A DNA stretch of 64,000 bases from DASRDR01 sp963812945 [NCBI: uncultured Candidatus Rokubacteria bacterium] (GTDB taxonomy: Bacteria; Methylomirabilota; Methylomirabilia; Rokubacteriales): NCBI GenBank assembly GCA_963812945.1, contig CAWEXD010000010.1, positions 248,001 through 312,000 of the forward strand, given 5' to 3'. Shown in pieces: positions 49,826-58,245 of this stretch. Both the position numbers and the translations under genes were made by a program. Position 1 is the first letter of the stretch, and each line of letters opens with the position of its first letter. The notes under the pieces were generated by a model. That model was not told where the DNA came from, made no database searches, and saw only the letters and a program-made list of their open reading frames with translations.

Positions 49826-50575
49826 TCACCGCGCCCGGTCCCCGCGACCGCCGAAATAGAGGCGCGCCACCTCGGCGTCGTCCATGAAGCCCGCGGCCGG
49901 GCGGGTCAGCCGGTCCCGGCCCTCCACCAGCACCGTGGCGCGGTCCGCCAGCGCGACCGCCGCGCGGGCGTTCTGCTCCACCAGGACGACCGTCACCCCC
50001 AGGGCGCGCACGGCCCGAAGCGTGTCGAAGACGACGGCCACGAGCCGCGGCGCCAGGCCGGCCGAGGGCTCGTCCAGGATCAGGACACGGGGCTCGACGA
50101 CGAGCGCGCGGGCCACGGCGAGCATCTGCCGCTGGCCGCCCGACAGGCGTCCGGCCGCGAGGCGGCGCAGGCGCTGGAGGTCGGGGAAGAGCGCGTACTG
50201 CGACTCGACGCGCGCCCGCCGCCGGGAAGCTGGGAGAACGGCGGCCGCCAGCTCGAGGTTCTCCCACACGGCGAGGCGCGCGAACACGTTCTCCGTCTGC
50301 GGGACGAAGGCCAGGCCCTCGCGCACGAGCCGATGCGCGGGGAGCCCGGTGACGTCCCGCCCGAAGAGCCGGACCGTCCCCGCCGTCACGGGCACGAGGC
50401 CGGCGATGGCCTTGACCAGGGTGGACTTCCCCGACCCGTTCGGGCCGAGCACCGCCACCACTTCGCCGGGACGCACCGCGAGGCTCGCGCCCCGGACGAC
50501 CGGCAGCCCGGGCTCGTAGCCCGCCACCAGCTCGCGCGCCTCGAGGGCGAGCCCGTCGGGCTCGGGGCCGCTCAC
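49826..50575 (-). CDS. Branched-chain amino acid-type ABC ATPase LivF
   Basis: 249 aa, GTG start that overlaps the LivG stop (GTGA). Walker A GPNGSGKST, LSGGQRQ signature, Walker B LILDEPSAGLAP and EQNA as the family version of the H-loop. VPQTENVFARLAVWENLELAA is the LivF-type Q-loop region. Forms a heterodimer with LivG. Confidence 0.94.
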   Translation of the reverse strand: MSGPEPDGLALEARELVAGYEPGLPVVRGASLAVRPGEVVAVLGPNGSGKSTLVKAIAGLVPVTAGTVRLFGRDVTGLPAHRLVREGLAFVPQTENVFARLAVWENLELAAAVLPASRRRARVESQYALFPDLQRLRRLAAGRLSGGQRQMLAVARALVVEPRVLILDEPSAGLAPRLVAVVFDTLRAVRALGVTVVLVEQNARAAVALADRATVLVEGRDRLTRPAAGFMDDAEVARLYFGGRGDRAR

Positions 50576-51330
50576 AGGGGCGCCCCGCCCAGGTACGCGT
50601 CGATCACGCGCGGATCCGCGCGCACGGCGTCCGGGTCGCCCGCCGCCAGGAGCGCGCCGCCCACCATCACCAGGACCGGCTGGCAGAGCTCCATCACGAC
50701 GTCGAGGTTGTGCTCGATGACGAGGATCGTGAGACCCTGGCGATTGAGGGCGCTGATCCGGTCGACGAGGGTCTCGAGGAGCGCCGGGCTCACCCCCGCC
50801 GCCGGCTCGTCCAGCAGCAAGAGCCGGGGCTCCGTCATGAGGGCCCGCCCGAGCTCGAGCAGCTTCCGCTGGCCGCCCGAGAGCACGCGCGCGGGCTGGC
50901 TCGCGTGGGCCCCGAGCTCGAGGAAATCCAGCAGCGCCAAGGCGCGATCGCGGTGGCGCCGCTCCTCGGCGGCGACCGCTGCGGGCCGGGTCCAGTTGGT
51001 CCAGAACCGCTCCCCGAGCTGACCCTGCGCCGCGAGCATCACGTTCTCGAGCACGGTCATCGCCGGGAACGGACGCGGCACCTGGAAGGTGCGCGCCACG
51101 CCGCGGGCGGCCACGCGGTGGGGCGGCTCGCCGTCGAGCCGGCGCCCGTCCAGGAGGATCCGTCCGGTGCTGGGCGCGAGCGCGCCCGCCACCAGATTGA
51201 AGAGCGTGCTCTTCCCCGCGCCGTTCGGGCCGATCAGGCCCGTGATGCTGCCCGCGGCCACCTGGAGAGAGACGTCGAGCACCGCGGCATGGCCGCCGAA
51301 CCGCCGGGTCACGTGCCGGAGCTCGAGCAT
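50572..51330 (-). CDS. Branched-chain amino acid-type ABC ATPase LivG
   Basis: 252 aa, first gene of the minus-strand liv unit. Walker A GPNGAGKST, VARTFQVPRPFPAMTVLENVMLAA (LivG Q-loop), signature LSGGQRK, Walker B LLLDEPAAGVSP, IEHNLDVV. ATG at 51330 with no clear SD. Order in transcription: livG, livF, livH, livM. The binding protein gene is divergent on the plus strand. Confidence 0.94.
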   Translation of the reverse strand: MLELRHVTRRFGGHAAVLDVSLQVAAGSITGLIGPNGAGKSTLFNLVAGALAPSTGRILLDGRRLDGEPPHRVAARGVARTFQVPRPFPAMTVLENVMLAAQGQLGERFWTNWTRPAAVAAEERRHRDRALALLDFLELGAHASQPARVLSGGQRKLLELGRALMTEPRLLLLDEPAAGVSPALLETLVDRISALNRQGLTILVIEHNLDVVMELCQPVLVMVGGALLAAGDPDAVRADPRVIDAYLGGAPL

Positions 51331-51360
51331 GGCGTGGTGTCGGGTCAGGGGCGCCGCGGC

Positions 51361-51389
51361 TTGTCACGGGAGAGCCGCCCCCGTATCAT
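51361..51389 (+). promoter_or_regulatory. Promoter of the binding-protein/RidA/LLM/SDR operon
   Basis: TTGTCA (51361-51366), 17-base spacer, TATCAT (51384-51389). Good agreement with the sigma-70 consensus; transcription would start near 51396, giving a leader of about 54 nt. Confidence 0.6.
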
Positions 51390-51449
51390 GCGGGCCACAC
51401 GATAGCGAGCACGGCGCGAGCGAGTCAACTGATCACGCGGGGGGAAATC

Positions 51450-52724
51450 ATGTTCCAGACTGGTGCGCGGTGGGGTCTCGCGGTCGTCGCCCTGGGCTTG
51501 ACGCTGGCCGGGGCCGGGACGGTCGAAGCGCAGTGCACGACGACGATCGGCGTGGTGATGTCCCTGACGGGGCCCGCCGGCCAGTTCGGGCAAGCCGGCT
51601 CGAAGGCGGTGGAGCTGGCCTTCCGCGACCTGAACGAAGCGGGCGGCGTCGCCGGGTGCAAGCTGGCGGTCGAGATCCGGGACGCCCAGAGCCAGGGCAC
51701 GGTCGCCGTCGACGCCGCCAAGCAGCTGGTCGAGATCAAGCGCGTGCCGGCCATCATCGGCGGCATCATCTCGTCGGTCTCCATCCCCGTCCTCACCTCC
51801 GTCACCGCCCCGGCGGGCGTCGTCCAGATCTCGCCGGCCTCGTCGTCCCCCACCCTCACGAACCTCGGGCGCGAGGGGAAGAGCGGCGGCTGGTTCTTCC
51901 GGACGATCACGACCGACGCGCTCCAGGGCGTCGCCGCCGCGAAGTACGCGCTGGACCTGGGGCTCCGCCGTCTGTCGGTGATCCACGTCAACAACGACTT
52001 CGGCGTCAACATGGTGCGCGAGTTCTCGAAGGCCTACGCCGCGCTCGGCGGGACGCTCGTCTCGGTCACCCCGTACAACCCGAGCCAGGCCTCCTACCAG
52101 CCCGAGGTCACGAAGGCCCTCCAGGGGACGCCGGACGCCCTCTACCTCGTCAGCTATCCGGTGGACGGCGCGACGATCGCGCGGACGTGGATCTCGCAGG
52201 GGGGCGTCAAGAAGTTCCTCCTGAACGACGGCATGAACAGCGCCAAGTTCGTTCAGGACGTCGGCGCCGAGCACCTGAACCAGGCCCACGGGACGTCCTC
52301 GGGCACGACGAAGACGCCCTCGACCGAGTACTTCGCGCGCGAGTACCCCGCCTTCGCCAAGCCGTTCGAGGCGGGCGCGCCGGCCGCCGACCGCTCCTAC
52401 GACGCGGCGGCGATCCTGGGCCTCGCGATCGCGCAGGCCGGCAAGGCCGAATCGGCCGCGATCCGCGACGCGATCCGCAAGGTGCTCGATCCCCGGGGCA
52501 CGGTCGTTCACGCGGGCGCGGCGGAGTTCCGGAAGGCGCTCGACCTCCTCAAGGAGGGCAAGGCCATCCGCTACGTCGGTGTGATCGGCCCGGTCCAGTT
52601 CGATCGCTTCGGCGACATCACCGGCCCGTTCCGCCTCTGGCGGATCCAGAACGGCGAGGTGCAGACGACCGGCGAGATGTCGGCGGCCGAGGTCGACCAG
52701 CTCAAGGCGAAGCTCGAGCCGTAG
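51450..52724 (+). CDS. Branched-chain amino acid-type substrate-binding protein (LivJ/LivK family)
   Basis: 424 aa with SD GGGGGGAAA. Signal peptide 1-27 (VEAQ). Family 6 periplasmic binding protein: TIGVVMSLTGPAGQFGQAGSKAVELAFRDLNEAGGV, IGGIISSVSIPVLTSVTAPAGVVQISPASSSPTLT, INNDFGVN-like VNNDFGVNMVREF, DALYLVSYPVDGATIARTW. Likely feeds the divergent LivGFHM system. The Ser-rich loop contacts the carboxylate/amine of the ligand in relatives. Operon continues with RidA, luciferase-like and SDR enzymes, which suggests an amino acid or its imine derivative is imported and oxidised. Confidence 0.93.
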   Translation: MFQTGARWGLAVVALGLTLAGAGTVEAQCTTTIGVVMSLTGPAGQFGQAGSKAVELAFRDLNEAGGVAGCKLAVEIRDAQSQGTVAVDAAKQLVEIKRVPAIIGGIISSVSIPVLTSVTAPAGVVQISPASSSPTLTNLGREGKSGGWFFRTITTDALQGVAAAKYALDLGLRRLSVIHVNNDFGVNMVREFSKAYAALGGTLVSVTPYNPSQASYQPEVTKALQGTPDALYLVSYPVDGATIARTWISQGGVKKFLLNDGMNSAKFVQDVGAEHLNQAHGTSSGTTKTPSTEYFAREYPAFAKPFEAGAPAADRSYDAAAILGLAIAQAGKAESAAIRDAIRKVLDPRGTVVHAGAAEFRKALDLLKEGKAIRYVGVIGPVQFDRFGDITGPFRLWRIQNGEVQTTGEMSAAEVDQLKAKLEP

Positions 52725-52746
52725 CCCCCACCGGGGGCCGGGCGCG

Positions 52747-53160
52747 ATGATCCGGGCCAGCGTCGGCACGGGCACGGTCTGGGAGGCCATGGCGGGCTAC
52801 GCCCGGGCGGTGCGCATCGGCGACCGCATCCTCGTCTCGGGCACCACCGCGACCGGGCCGGACGGCGCCGTGGCGGCCGCCGGGGACGCGGCCGGGCAGG
52901 CGCGCTTCATCCTCGACAAGATCGAGCGCGCGATCGAGGCCCTCGGCGGCGGGCTCCGGGATGTGGTGCGGACCCGCGTCTACGTGCGCCGCCAGGAGGA
53001 CTGGGAGGCGGTGGCCCGCGTCCACGGCGAGCGCTTCGGGACGATCCGGCCCGCCAACACGCTCGTCCAGGCCGGGCTCGTCGGCAATGCGTATCTCGTC
53101 GAGATCGAGGCCGAGGCGGTGATCGGCGCGGGGGATGCGTTTCAGTCTCCGGCTGAATAA
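52747..53160 (+). CDS. RidA/YjgF family protein
   Basis: 137 aa. Trimeric RidA fold: ARAVRIGDRILVSGTTATGPDG, QARFILDKIERAIEALGGGLRDVVRTRVYV, RPANTLVQAGLVGNAYLVEIEAEAV. The Arg that anchors substrate carboxylate in RidA is retained (IRPANT), as is the Glu in VEIEAEA. Deaminates reactive enamines/imines made by PLP or flavin enzymes. Overlaps the luciferase-like gene by 26 bases. Confidence 0.92.
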   Translation: MIRASVGTGTVWEAMAGYARAVRIGDRILVSGTTATGPDGAVAAAGDAAGQARFILDKIERAIEALGGGLRDVVRTRVYVRRQEDWEAVARVHGERFGTIRPANTLVQAGLVGNAYLVEIEAEAVIGAGDAFQSPAE

Positions 53161-54127
53161 CGACCTCCGGCTGGCCGACTACGTCGCCCTCGCCCGCACC
53201 GCCGAAGCGGTCGGGTTCGACCAGCTCTGGGTCTCGAACGATCTCTTCCTGCGGAGCGCCCCGGTGATCCTCGCCGCGGTGGCCCACGCCACGCACCGGA
53301 TCGAGCTCGGCACGGGCATCCTGAACCCGCACACGATGCACCCGGCCGAGCTGGCGATGCTCGCCGCCACGCTGGACGAGCTGAGCGGCGGCCGGTTCAA
53401 CCTCGGGCTCGGCGCCGGGGCCGCCGACTTCCTCGCCTGGGTCGGGCTGGCCGATCCGCACCCAGCCGAGACCATGCGCGAGACGATCGACGGGCTCCGG
53501 CGCCTCCTGAGCGGCCAGCCGCTGGCCGAGGGCGGCCGCTTCCTGCGGGGGAGCGCCGAAGCCTATCTCCGATTCCGGCCACCCCGGGTGACGCCGATCT
53601 ACGTGGGGGCGATGGGGCCCCGGCTGCTCGCGGTCGCCGGCGAGCTCGCGGACGGGGTCCTGCCCCTCCTGCTCCCGCCGGAGCACTACTTCACGGTGCG
53701 GCCCCTCATCGATGCCGGCGTCCGGCGACGCGACCCCGGACGGGGCCCGCTCGACCTGGCCGCATGCGTGTGGGTCTCGGTCGCCGAGGACGGGGTCGCG
53801 GCGCGGCGGGCGCTCGCGGAGAAGGTCGCCTACTACGGCCAGGCCCTCGGCGACCTCATCCACGCGCGGCTCGGCGTCACGCGGGAGGCGTTCGCCCCGA
53901 TCACGCGCGCCGCCATGGCGGAGAACGATCTCGCCCGCGCCGCGGCGATGGTCACCGACCAGATGCTCGCGATCGGCATCGTGGGCCCGCCGGAAGCGGT
54001 GGTCGAGCGGCTCGGTCCGCTCGTGCGCGCCGGCGTGCAGCACGTCTCGTTCGGCCCGCCGCTCGGCCCCGACCCGGTGCGGGCCGTCGAGCTTCTCGGG
54101 CGCCGCGTCCTGCCCCGCCTGGCGTGA
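53135..54127 (+). CDS. LLM class flavin-dependent oxidoreductase (F420 type likely)
   Basis: 330 aa; ATG lies inside the RidA gene (26-base overlap). Methylenetetrahydromethanopterin-reductase-like: NNDLRLADYVALARTAEAVGFDQLWVSNDLF, ATHRIELGTGILNPHTMHPAELAMLAATLDELSGGRFNLGLGAG, VGPPEAVVERL. Flavin or F420 enzyme oxidising an alcohol, amine or imine. Second such enzyme in the window after the one at 46468; the two are only distantly similar. Confidence 0.92.
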   Translation: MRFSLRLNNDLRLADYVALARTAEAVGFDQLWVSNDLFLRSAPVILAAVAHATHRIELGTGILNPHTMHPAELAMLAATLDELSGGRFNLGLGAGAADFLAWVGLADPHPAETMRETIDGLRRLLSGQPLAEGGRFLRGSAEAYLRFRPPRVTPIYVGAMGPRLLAVAGELADGVLPLLLPPEHYFTVRPLIDAGVRRRDPGRGPLDLAACVWVSVAEDGVAARRALAEKVAYYGQALGDLIHARLGVTREAFAPITRAAMAENDLARAAAMVTDQMLAIGIVGPPEAVVERLGPLVRAGVQHVSFGPPLGPDPVRAVELLGRRVLPRLA

Positions 54128-54250
54128 CCGCCGAGGACAAGACGCCGGCCTGGCGGCTTGACCACTCCCGCGCGGTCCCGTACGCTGCGCGCGCCCGATC
54201 TCGCGCGCCGACCGACGGACGCCGCGCGGGCGGCCAAGGAGGTGTCTGCC

Positions 54251-55024
54251 GTGTCTCCGCTTCGACTGGCCGGCAAGGTCGCCGTCGTCACCGGGGCCGG
54301 CATGGGCCTCGGCGAGGCCATCGCGCGGCGGTTCGCGGAGGAGGGCGCCCGCCTCGCGTGCGTGGACGTCCGGCCCGTGCCGAACGACGCGGTCGTCGAC
54401 GCGATCCGCGCGGCCGGCGGCGAGGCCCTCTCCCTGGAGGCGGACGTCGCAGCGGCGGCCGACACGCGCCGGGTGGCCGACGCCACCGTGGAGCGATTCG
54501 GCCGCATCGACGTCCTGGTCAACAACGCGGGCGTCCTCCCCTCCCGGGAGACCGTGCTGGACACCAGCGAGGCCGATTGGGACGAGACGATGCGGGTGAA
54601 CGTCAAGGGCGTCTTCCTCATGAGCAAGGCCGTGCTGCCGGCGATGATCGCCCAGGGCGGCGGGGCGATCGTGAACCTCTCGTCCATCACCGGGGTGGTC
54701 GGCCTGCCGGTCCGCCCCGCCTACTCGGCCTCGAAGGGCGCGGTCGCGATCCTCACGAAGCAGCTGGCGGTGGACTTCGGCCACCACGGCGTCCGCGTCA
54801 ACGCGCTCAGCCCGTCGTTCGTGATCACGAGCATCAACCGGGCGATGTTCGAGCGGATGCGGGCCGAGGGGGCGCCCTGGGAGCGGCTCCTCGATCAGCA
54901 CCTGCTGCGCCGCCTCGGCGAGCCCCGCGACGTCGCGAATGCGGCGCTGTTCCTCGCCTCCGACGAGGCCTGCTGGATCACCGGGGTCACGCTACCGGTC
55001 GACGGGGGGTACACGGCGCACTGA
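54251..55024 (+). CDS. Short-chain dehydrogenase/reductase
   Basis: 257 aa from the GTG at 54251, chosen for AAGGAGG 8 bases upstream; the open frame extends to 54158. Classical SDR: TGAGMGLGEAIA nucleotide motif, NNAG, catalytic Ser in NLSSITG and the YSASKG Tyr-x3-Lys. C-terminal DVANAALFLASDEACWITGVTLPVDGG. Presumably NAD(P)-linked oxidation of the product of the luciferase-like enzyme. Last gene of the liv-linked operon, followed by a strong palindromic terminator. Confidence 0.93.
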   Translation: MSPLRLAGKVAVVTGAGMGLGEAIARRFAEEGARLACVDVRPVPNDAVVDAIRAAGGEALSLEADVAAAADTRRVADATVERFGRIDVLVNNAGVLPSRETVLDTSEADWDETMRVNVKGVFLMSKAVLPAMIAQGGGAIVNLSSITGVVGLPVRPAYSASKGAVAILTKQLAVDFGHHGVRVNALSPSFVITSINRAMFERMRAEGAPWERLLDQHLLRRLGEPRDVANAALFLASDEACWITGVTLPVDGGYTAH

Positions 55025-55063
55025 GAGTCGCGCGTGCGGCTCGCGCGAGGAGGACCGGCGCCG

Positions 55064-55110
55064 GGCGCGCCGCCGCGGCGCGCCGCCCGGGGATCCCCGG
55101 GCGCTAGCGC
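55064..55110. terminator. Palindrome cluster between convergent genes
   Basis: GGCGCGCCG (55064-55072) pairs with CGGCGCGCC (55076-55084); it overlaps a perfect 20-bp palindrome CGCCCGGGGATCCCCGGGCG (55084-55103), which overlaps the 10-bp palindrome GCGCTAGCGC (55101-55110). Probably a bidirectional terminator for the SDR and radical SAM genes. Confidence 0.6.
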
Positions 55111-55154
55111 TCCACGATCACGCGCTCCGGAGGAGCAGGGCGCGGGCGCCCGCG

Positions 55155-56156
55155 TCAGGCATACTCGAAGTTGATCATGGTGTGCCCGTAGTCACTGTAC
55201 TGGCAGGTCCCGCAGAGCGGCAGCTCGCGGCTCACGATCTGTGCGCGCACCTCGCGCATTTTTTCGCTCCGCAGGATGTTCATGAGCCCGCCGTCCCGCT
55301 GGACGTTGGCGAAGACGTGGTCCCCGTTGCTGTCGTAGCAGCAGGTCGTGACGTCCCCGTTCGCCAGCACCACACCGTTCTCGTAGGCCCAGCTGCACAC
55401 CTGGTCCTGGATCTTCAGCTCGACCCGCTCCTCGTCCACCCGGTACTTCCGATACTTCTCGCCCTTCGGGAGCATTTTCCGGGCCATCCGACCGCGCAGG
55501 TGCTCCTTGACCCAGGATCCGAGCGACACGTTCTTCAGCGCCAGCTGATCGACCCGCATGGACTCGGCCAGGTCGATCATGCTCTCGATCTCGGACTCGT
55601 TGTAGCTGAAGACGAGGAACTGCAGGCGAATGAACGGCCGCTTGCGCCCGAGGGCATGCCGGCGGTGACCCAGCCGCCGAATCCCCGCCTTGACCGCCTC
55701 GAAGTCGCTGCCGATCCGGTACCGCTCGTGCGTGGCCTTGCTCGCCCCATCGAGGCACACGATGATCGAGCTGAGATTGGACGCGAAGATGTTCTCGACG
55801 TCCTTGTCCTCGAGGAAGGTCGAGTTGGTGCTGACCCGCACCGGAATGTTGCGATCCTCGGCGTATCGGATCATGTCGAAGATCTCGGGATTGAGGAACG
55901 GCTCGCCGAAGTTCCACAGCGCGATCATCTTGGCGTGACCGACGATGTCGTCGACGACGTCGCGGTAGGTGTGCGGCTGCATGTGGATTCCCGGCCGGTG
56001 CATGTGGGTCGGCACCGGACACAGCGGGCACTTGAGATTGCACTGGGTGGTGGGCTCGACCATGAACATCTCGGAATAGAGACCGCTGGCGTTCGGCACC
56101 CGGCTCAGGGTGCGGACCCCCTTGGCCGCGTGGATCTCGGTCCTGGTCACGCTCAT
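55155..56156 (-). CDS. Radical SAM protein with SPASM-like C-terminal domain
   Basis: 333 aa, SD GAGGAGCGACG before the ATG. Radical SAM cluster CNLKCPLC (Cys39, Cys43, Cys46), then ALWNFGEPFLNPEIFDMIRYA, the GGEP-like SAM motif, and STNSTFLEDKDV. The C-terminal region has CSWAYENGVVLANGDVTTCCYDSNGDHVFANV and CGTCQYSDY, typical of SPASM/Twitch auxiliary clusters. Such proteins modify peptides (sactipeptide, quinone cofactor) or other substrates. Lower GC-rich codon choice than neighbours in places and no precursor peptide or partner gene was seen nearby. Confidence 0.92.
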   Translation of the reverse strand: MSVTRTEIHAAKGVRTLSRVPNASGLYSEMFMVEPTTQCNLKCPLCPVPTHMHRPGIHMQPHTYRDVVDDIVGHAKMIALWNFGEPFLNPEIFDMIRYAEDRNIPVRVSTNSTFLEDKDVENIFASNLSSIIVCLDGASKATHERYRIGSDFEAVKAGIRRLGHRRHALGRKRPFIRLQFLVFSYNESEIESMIDLAESMRVDQLALKNVSLGSWVKEHLRGRMARKMLPKGEKYRKYRVDEERVELKIQDQVCSWAYENGVVLANGDVTTCCYDSNGDHVFANVQRDGGLMNILRSEKMREVRAQIVSRELPLCGTCQYSDYGHTMINFEYA

Positions 56157-56370
56157 CGTCGCTCCTCAGCGCCTCTCGCCCGGCCTGTCCGGCCGGTGTC
56201 CCCGGCGGAGCCGCCCGCTCTGGACGGCGCCCCGCCTGACTGGTCCCGGGTCGCGCCCTTCGTCATCGTGGACCCAAGGTCGCCGAGGGCCGTCCGGCAG
56301 GGGGTCGTCAGGCCTCGCCAGCGGCTGACACCCGGCCCTCACCCTAGCAGACCATGCCCGCTTCGAACCG

Positions 56371-56400
56371 ATGTTGCGCAGCCGGGGCGCGGCGTGTCAA
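56371..56400 (-). promoter_or_regulatory. Promoter of the radical SAM gene
   Basis: Minus strand TTGACA (56395-56400), 18-base spacer, CAACAT (56371-56376). Perfect -35, weak -10. Confidence 0.4.
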
Positions 56401-56499
56401 GAGCGGCCGCCACCCCGAAGGCGGCCGCCGGAAGGGTGCTTCGGGGCGCCCGCGGAGGCGCGCCATCCGTGGCGCCGCCGCTGGCAGGGTCCGCGGATC

Positions 56500-56528
56500 T
56501 TGCGACGGCCGGGTCCCTCTTCTAAAAT
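56500..56528 (+). promoter_or_regulatory. Promoter of the PA14-domain gene
   Basis: TTGCGA (56500-56505), 17-base spacer, TAAAAT (56523-56528). Transcription would start near 56535, giving a leader of about 49 nt with the SD GAGGGGGAAA. Confidence 0.6.
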
Positions 56529-56583
56529 GGCGCTCACATCATCGGCGTAAGACGCCGAATCGATCCCACCCGAGGGGGAAACC

Positions 56584-57168
56584 ATGACGTCACGGAGTCG
56601 CCACCGCCTGGCTGCGGCAACGCTCGCCGTCCTCCTGACGCTGGCTCCCGCGGCCGGTGCCGAGACTCTGACCGGGCTCCGACCGGCCGAACCTCAGCCC
56701 ACCCAGGTCACCCCGGGTCTGGCGGTCGAGTACACCTACGTCAAGGTGAACTGGATCGAGCAGCTCAAGGGACGGAAGTTCGAGCCGGGCCCCCCGCTCG
56801 CGAACCTCAACTATCGCTGGGGCGGTGGCAACGTCCTGACCAGCAAGGTGCGCGAGGAGGTCGGGGCGAACATCACCGGCTTCATCCGCTTCGAGAAGCC
56901 GGGCGTGTACGGGTTCGAGGTCACCTCGAACGACGGGATCTGGGTCGAGCTCGGCGGGAAGATGCTGCACCAGGACGACGGGGTCCACCCGGACAGCACG
57001 TCGGACCGGCTCGAGGTCAAGATCGACCAGCCCGGGTGGTATCCGCTCAAGATCACCTACTTCCAGAAGAAGGGCACCGCGTCGCTGATCCTGGCCTGGA
57101 TCGGGCCCGGCGAGAAGGGGAAGCTGGTGCCCGTCCCCGCCACGGCCTTCGGGCACGTCAAGAAGTAG
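56584..57168 (+). CDS. Secreted PA14-like domain protein
   Basis: 194 aa. Signal peptide 1-26 ending AAGA. The mature part is one PA14-type beta-barrel: GFIRFEKPGVYGFEVTSNDGIWVELGGKMLHQDDG, then DQPGWYPLKITYFQKKGTASLILAWIGPG. The DDG motif after LLHQ is the carbohydrate/calcium loop seen in PA14/GLEYA adhesins. It is probably a periplasmic or surface sugar-binding module without catalytic part. Single gene. Confidence 0.85.
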   Translation: MTSRSRHRLAAATLAVLLTLAPAAGAETLTGLRPAEPQPTQVTPGLAVEYTYVKVNWIEQLKGRKFEPGPPLANLNYRWGGGNVLTSKVREEVGANITGFIRFEKPGVYGFEVTSNDGIWVELGGKMLHQDDGVHPDSTSDRLEVKIDQPGWYPLKITYFQKKGTASLILAWIGPGEKGKLVPVPATAFGHVKK

Positions 57169-57216
57169 CCGCGCTCCGAGCGGGATCGGCGGGCACGCTC
57201 GCGGGGCCCGAGCCGG

Positions 57217-58130
57217 TTAGGGCTCCGTCAGCTCCTCGGTGGCCGCCGTGAACCGGCGACGATCCGCCGGGTCGTCGATGTGTCGGGCGAGCCGCTCGTA
57301 GAGATCGCGCGTCCCGCTCGCCTGCTCCGCCGCGCGCTTGACCAGGAACTTCGCCATGGGGCCGATGTAGACCGCGAGGCGTTCGCCGGCCTCGGCCAGC
57401 ACCGCGGCCAAGAGGGGGCGCTCGGGCTTCGCGGGAGCGGGGGCCGCGGGCGCAGGCCCCGCCGCCGGCGGGGCCGCCGGCTTCGCCAGCCCCGCGAGAT
57501 CGCCGAGCCGCTCCCGGAACGTCGCCTGCTGGGCCTCGGGCACGGCCACCGCCAGGAGGTGGCAGAGCGCGGTCAGGTCCGGCGCGGTCTTGACGGCCCT
57601 CCGCACCAGCACCCGGGCGAGCGGCCCGATGCTCTCCGCGAGCGCGCCCTCGATGCGTGCCAGCGTCGCGGGCTCGAAGCCCGCGCCGGGCGCGGGCACG
57701 AACTCGGTGCTCTCGACCGGCTCCGCTGGCCGCGCGGTCGCCGGCGGCGGCGCGCCCGGGGCCGCCGCGGGATCCACGCCCGGGGTCGCCGCGCCGGCCA
57801 CCGACATCGCGTACACCTCGTGCTCCCGGACGTGCTTGTCCCGGTGGATGCCCAGGTACTGGAAGAGCCGGGAATACTCGTGGGAGAGCCGGGACACGAT
57901 CTCGTAGTACGACCGCGAGACCAGGATCTGGTTCGGCGCGGCGAAGCTCATCACCCGCTGGGCGACGTTGATGCCGTCGCCGAGCATGTTCGGCTGGCCG
58001 TTGACGTCCTTCACGACCCGGACGGGCCCGAGGTTGATGCCGATGCGCAGGGCCAGCTCGGGGCCGGCGGCCGCCGTGCTCCCCCGCAGGTTGCTCGCGG
58101 CGAACAGCGCGTCCTCCGGGTCGCCGGAGA
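57217..58130 (-). pseudogene. Truncated class III adenylate/guanylate cyclase with duplicated C-terminal helical domain
   Basis: Only the second half of the cyclase catalytic domain remains: GDPEDALFAASNLRGS, ALRIGINLGPVRVVKDVNG, then GDGINVAQRVMSFAAPNQILVSRSYYEIV. The part that should carry the metal-binding Asp and the GDG motif (normally 80-100 residues earlier) is missing; upstream of about 58130 the frame is unrelated sequence and the methyltransferase gene begins on the other strand. No start codon precedes the first ATG-like position (within QPNMLGDG). After an Ala/Pro linker come two similar helical units containing IGPLARVLVRRAVKTA and IGPMAKFLVKRAAEQA, like the C-terminal module found in some Ser/Thr kinases. 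The 5' part was lost, most likely by deletion. Confidence 0.82.
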
Positions 58131-58233
58131 CCCCCGGCCCGGGCGATACGGGGTTTTCGGAATCGGTCCCCTCGGCCCGGCGGCACCGACCGGGGCCGCC
58201 CGGACGGCTCGTAACCCCGCGTCGCGAGAGCCG

Positions 58234-58239
58234 TACAAT
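58234..58239 (+). promoter_or_regulatory. -10 box positioned for a leaderless transcript
   Basis: TACAAT ends 7 bases before the GTG at 58246. No SD is present, fitting leaderless translation of the methyltransferase. Confidence 0.45.
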
Positions 58240-58245
58240 GGCCTC

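Larger units (their letters stand above)
56157..56583. other. 427-bp region with divergent promoters and hairpins
   Basis: No gene. It holds a minus-strand promoter for the radical SAM gene (long leader of about 208 nt), a plus-strand promoter for the PA14 protein, and between them two mutually exclusive hairpins: GCGGCCGCC (56403-56411) with GGCGGCCGC (56420-56428), and CCCCGAAG (56413-56420) with CTTCGGGG (56439-56446). Confidence 0.5.
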
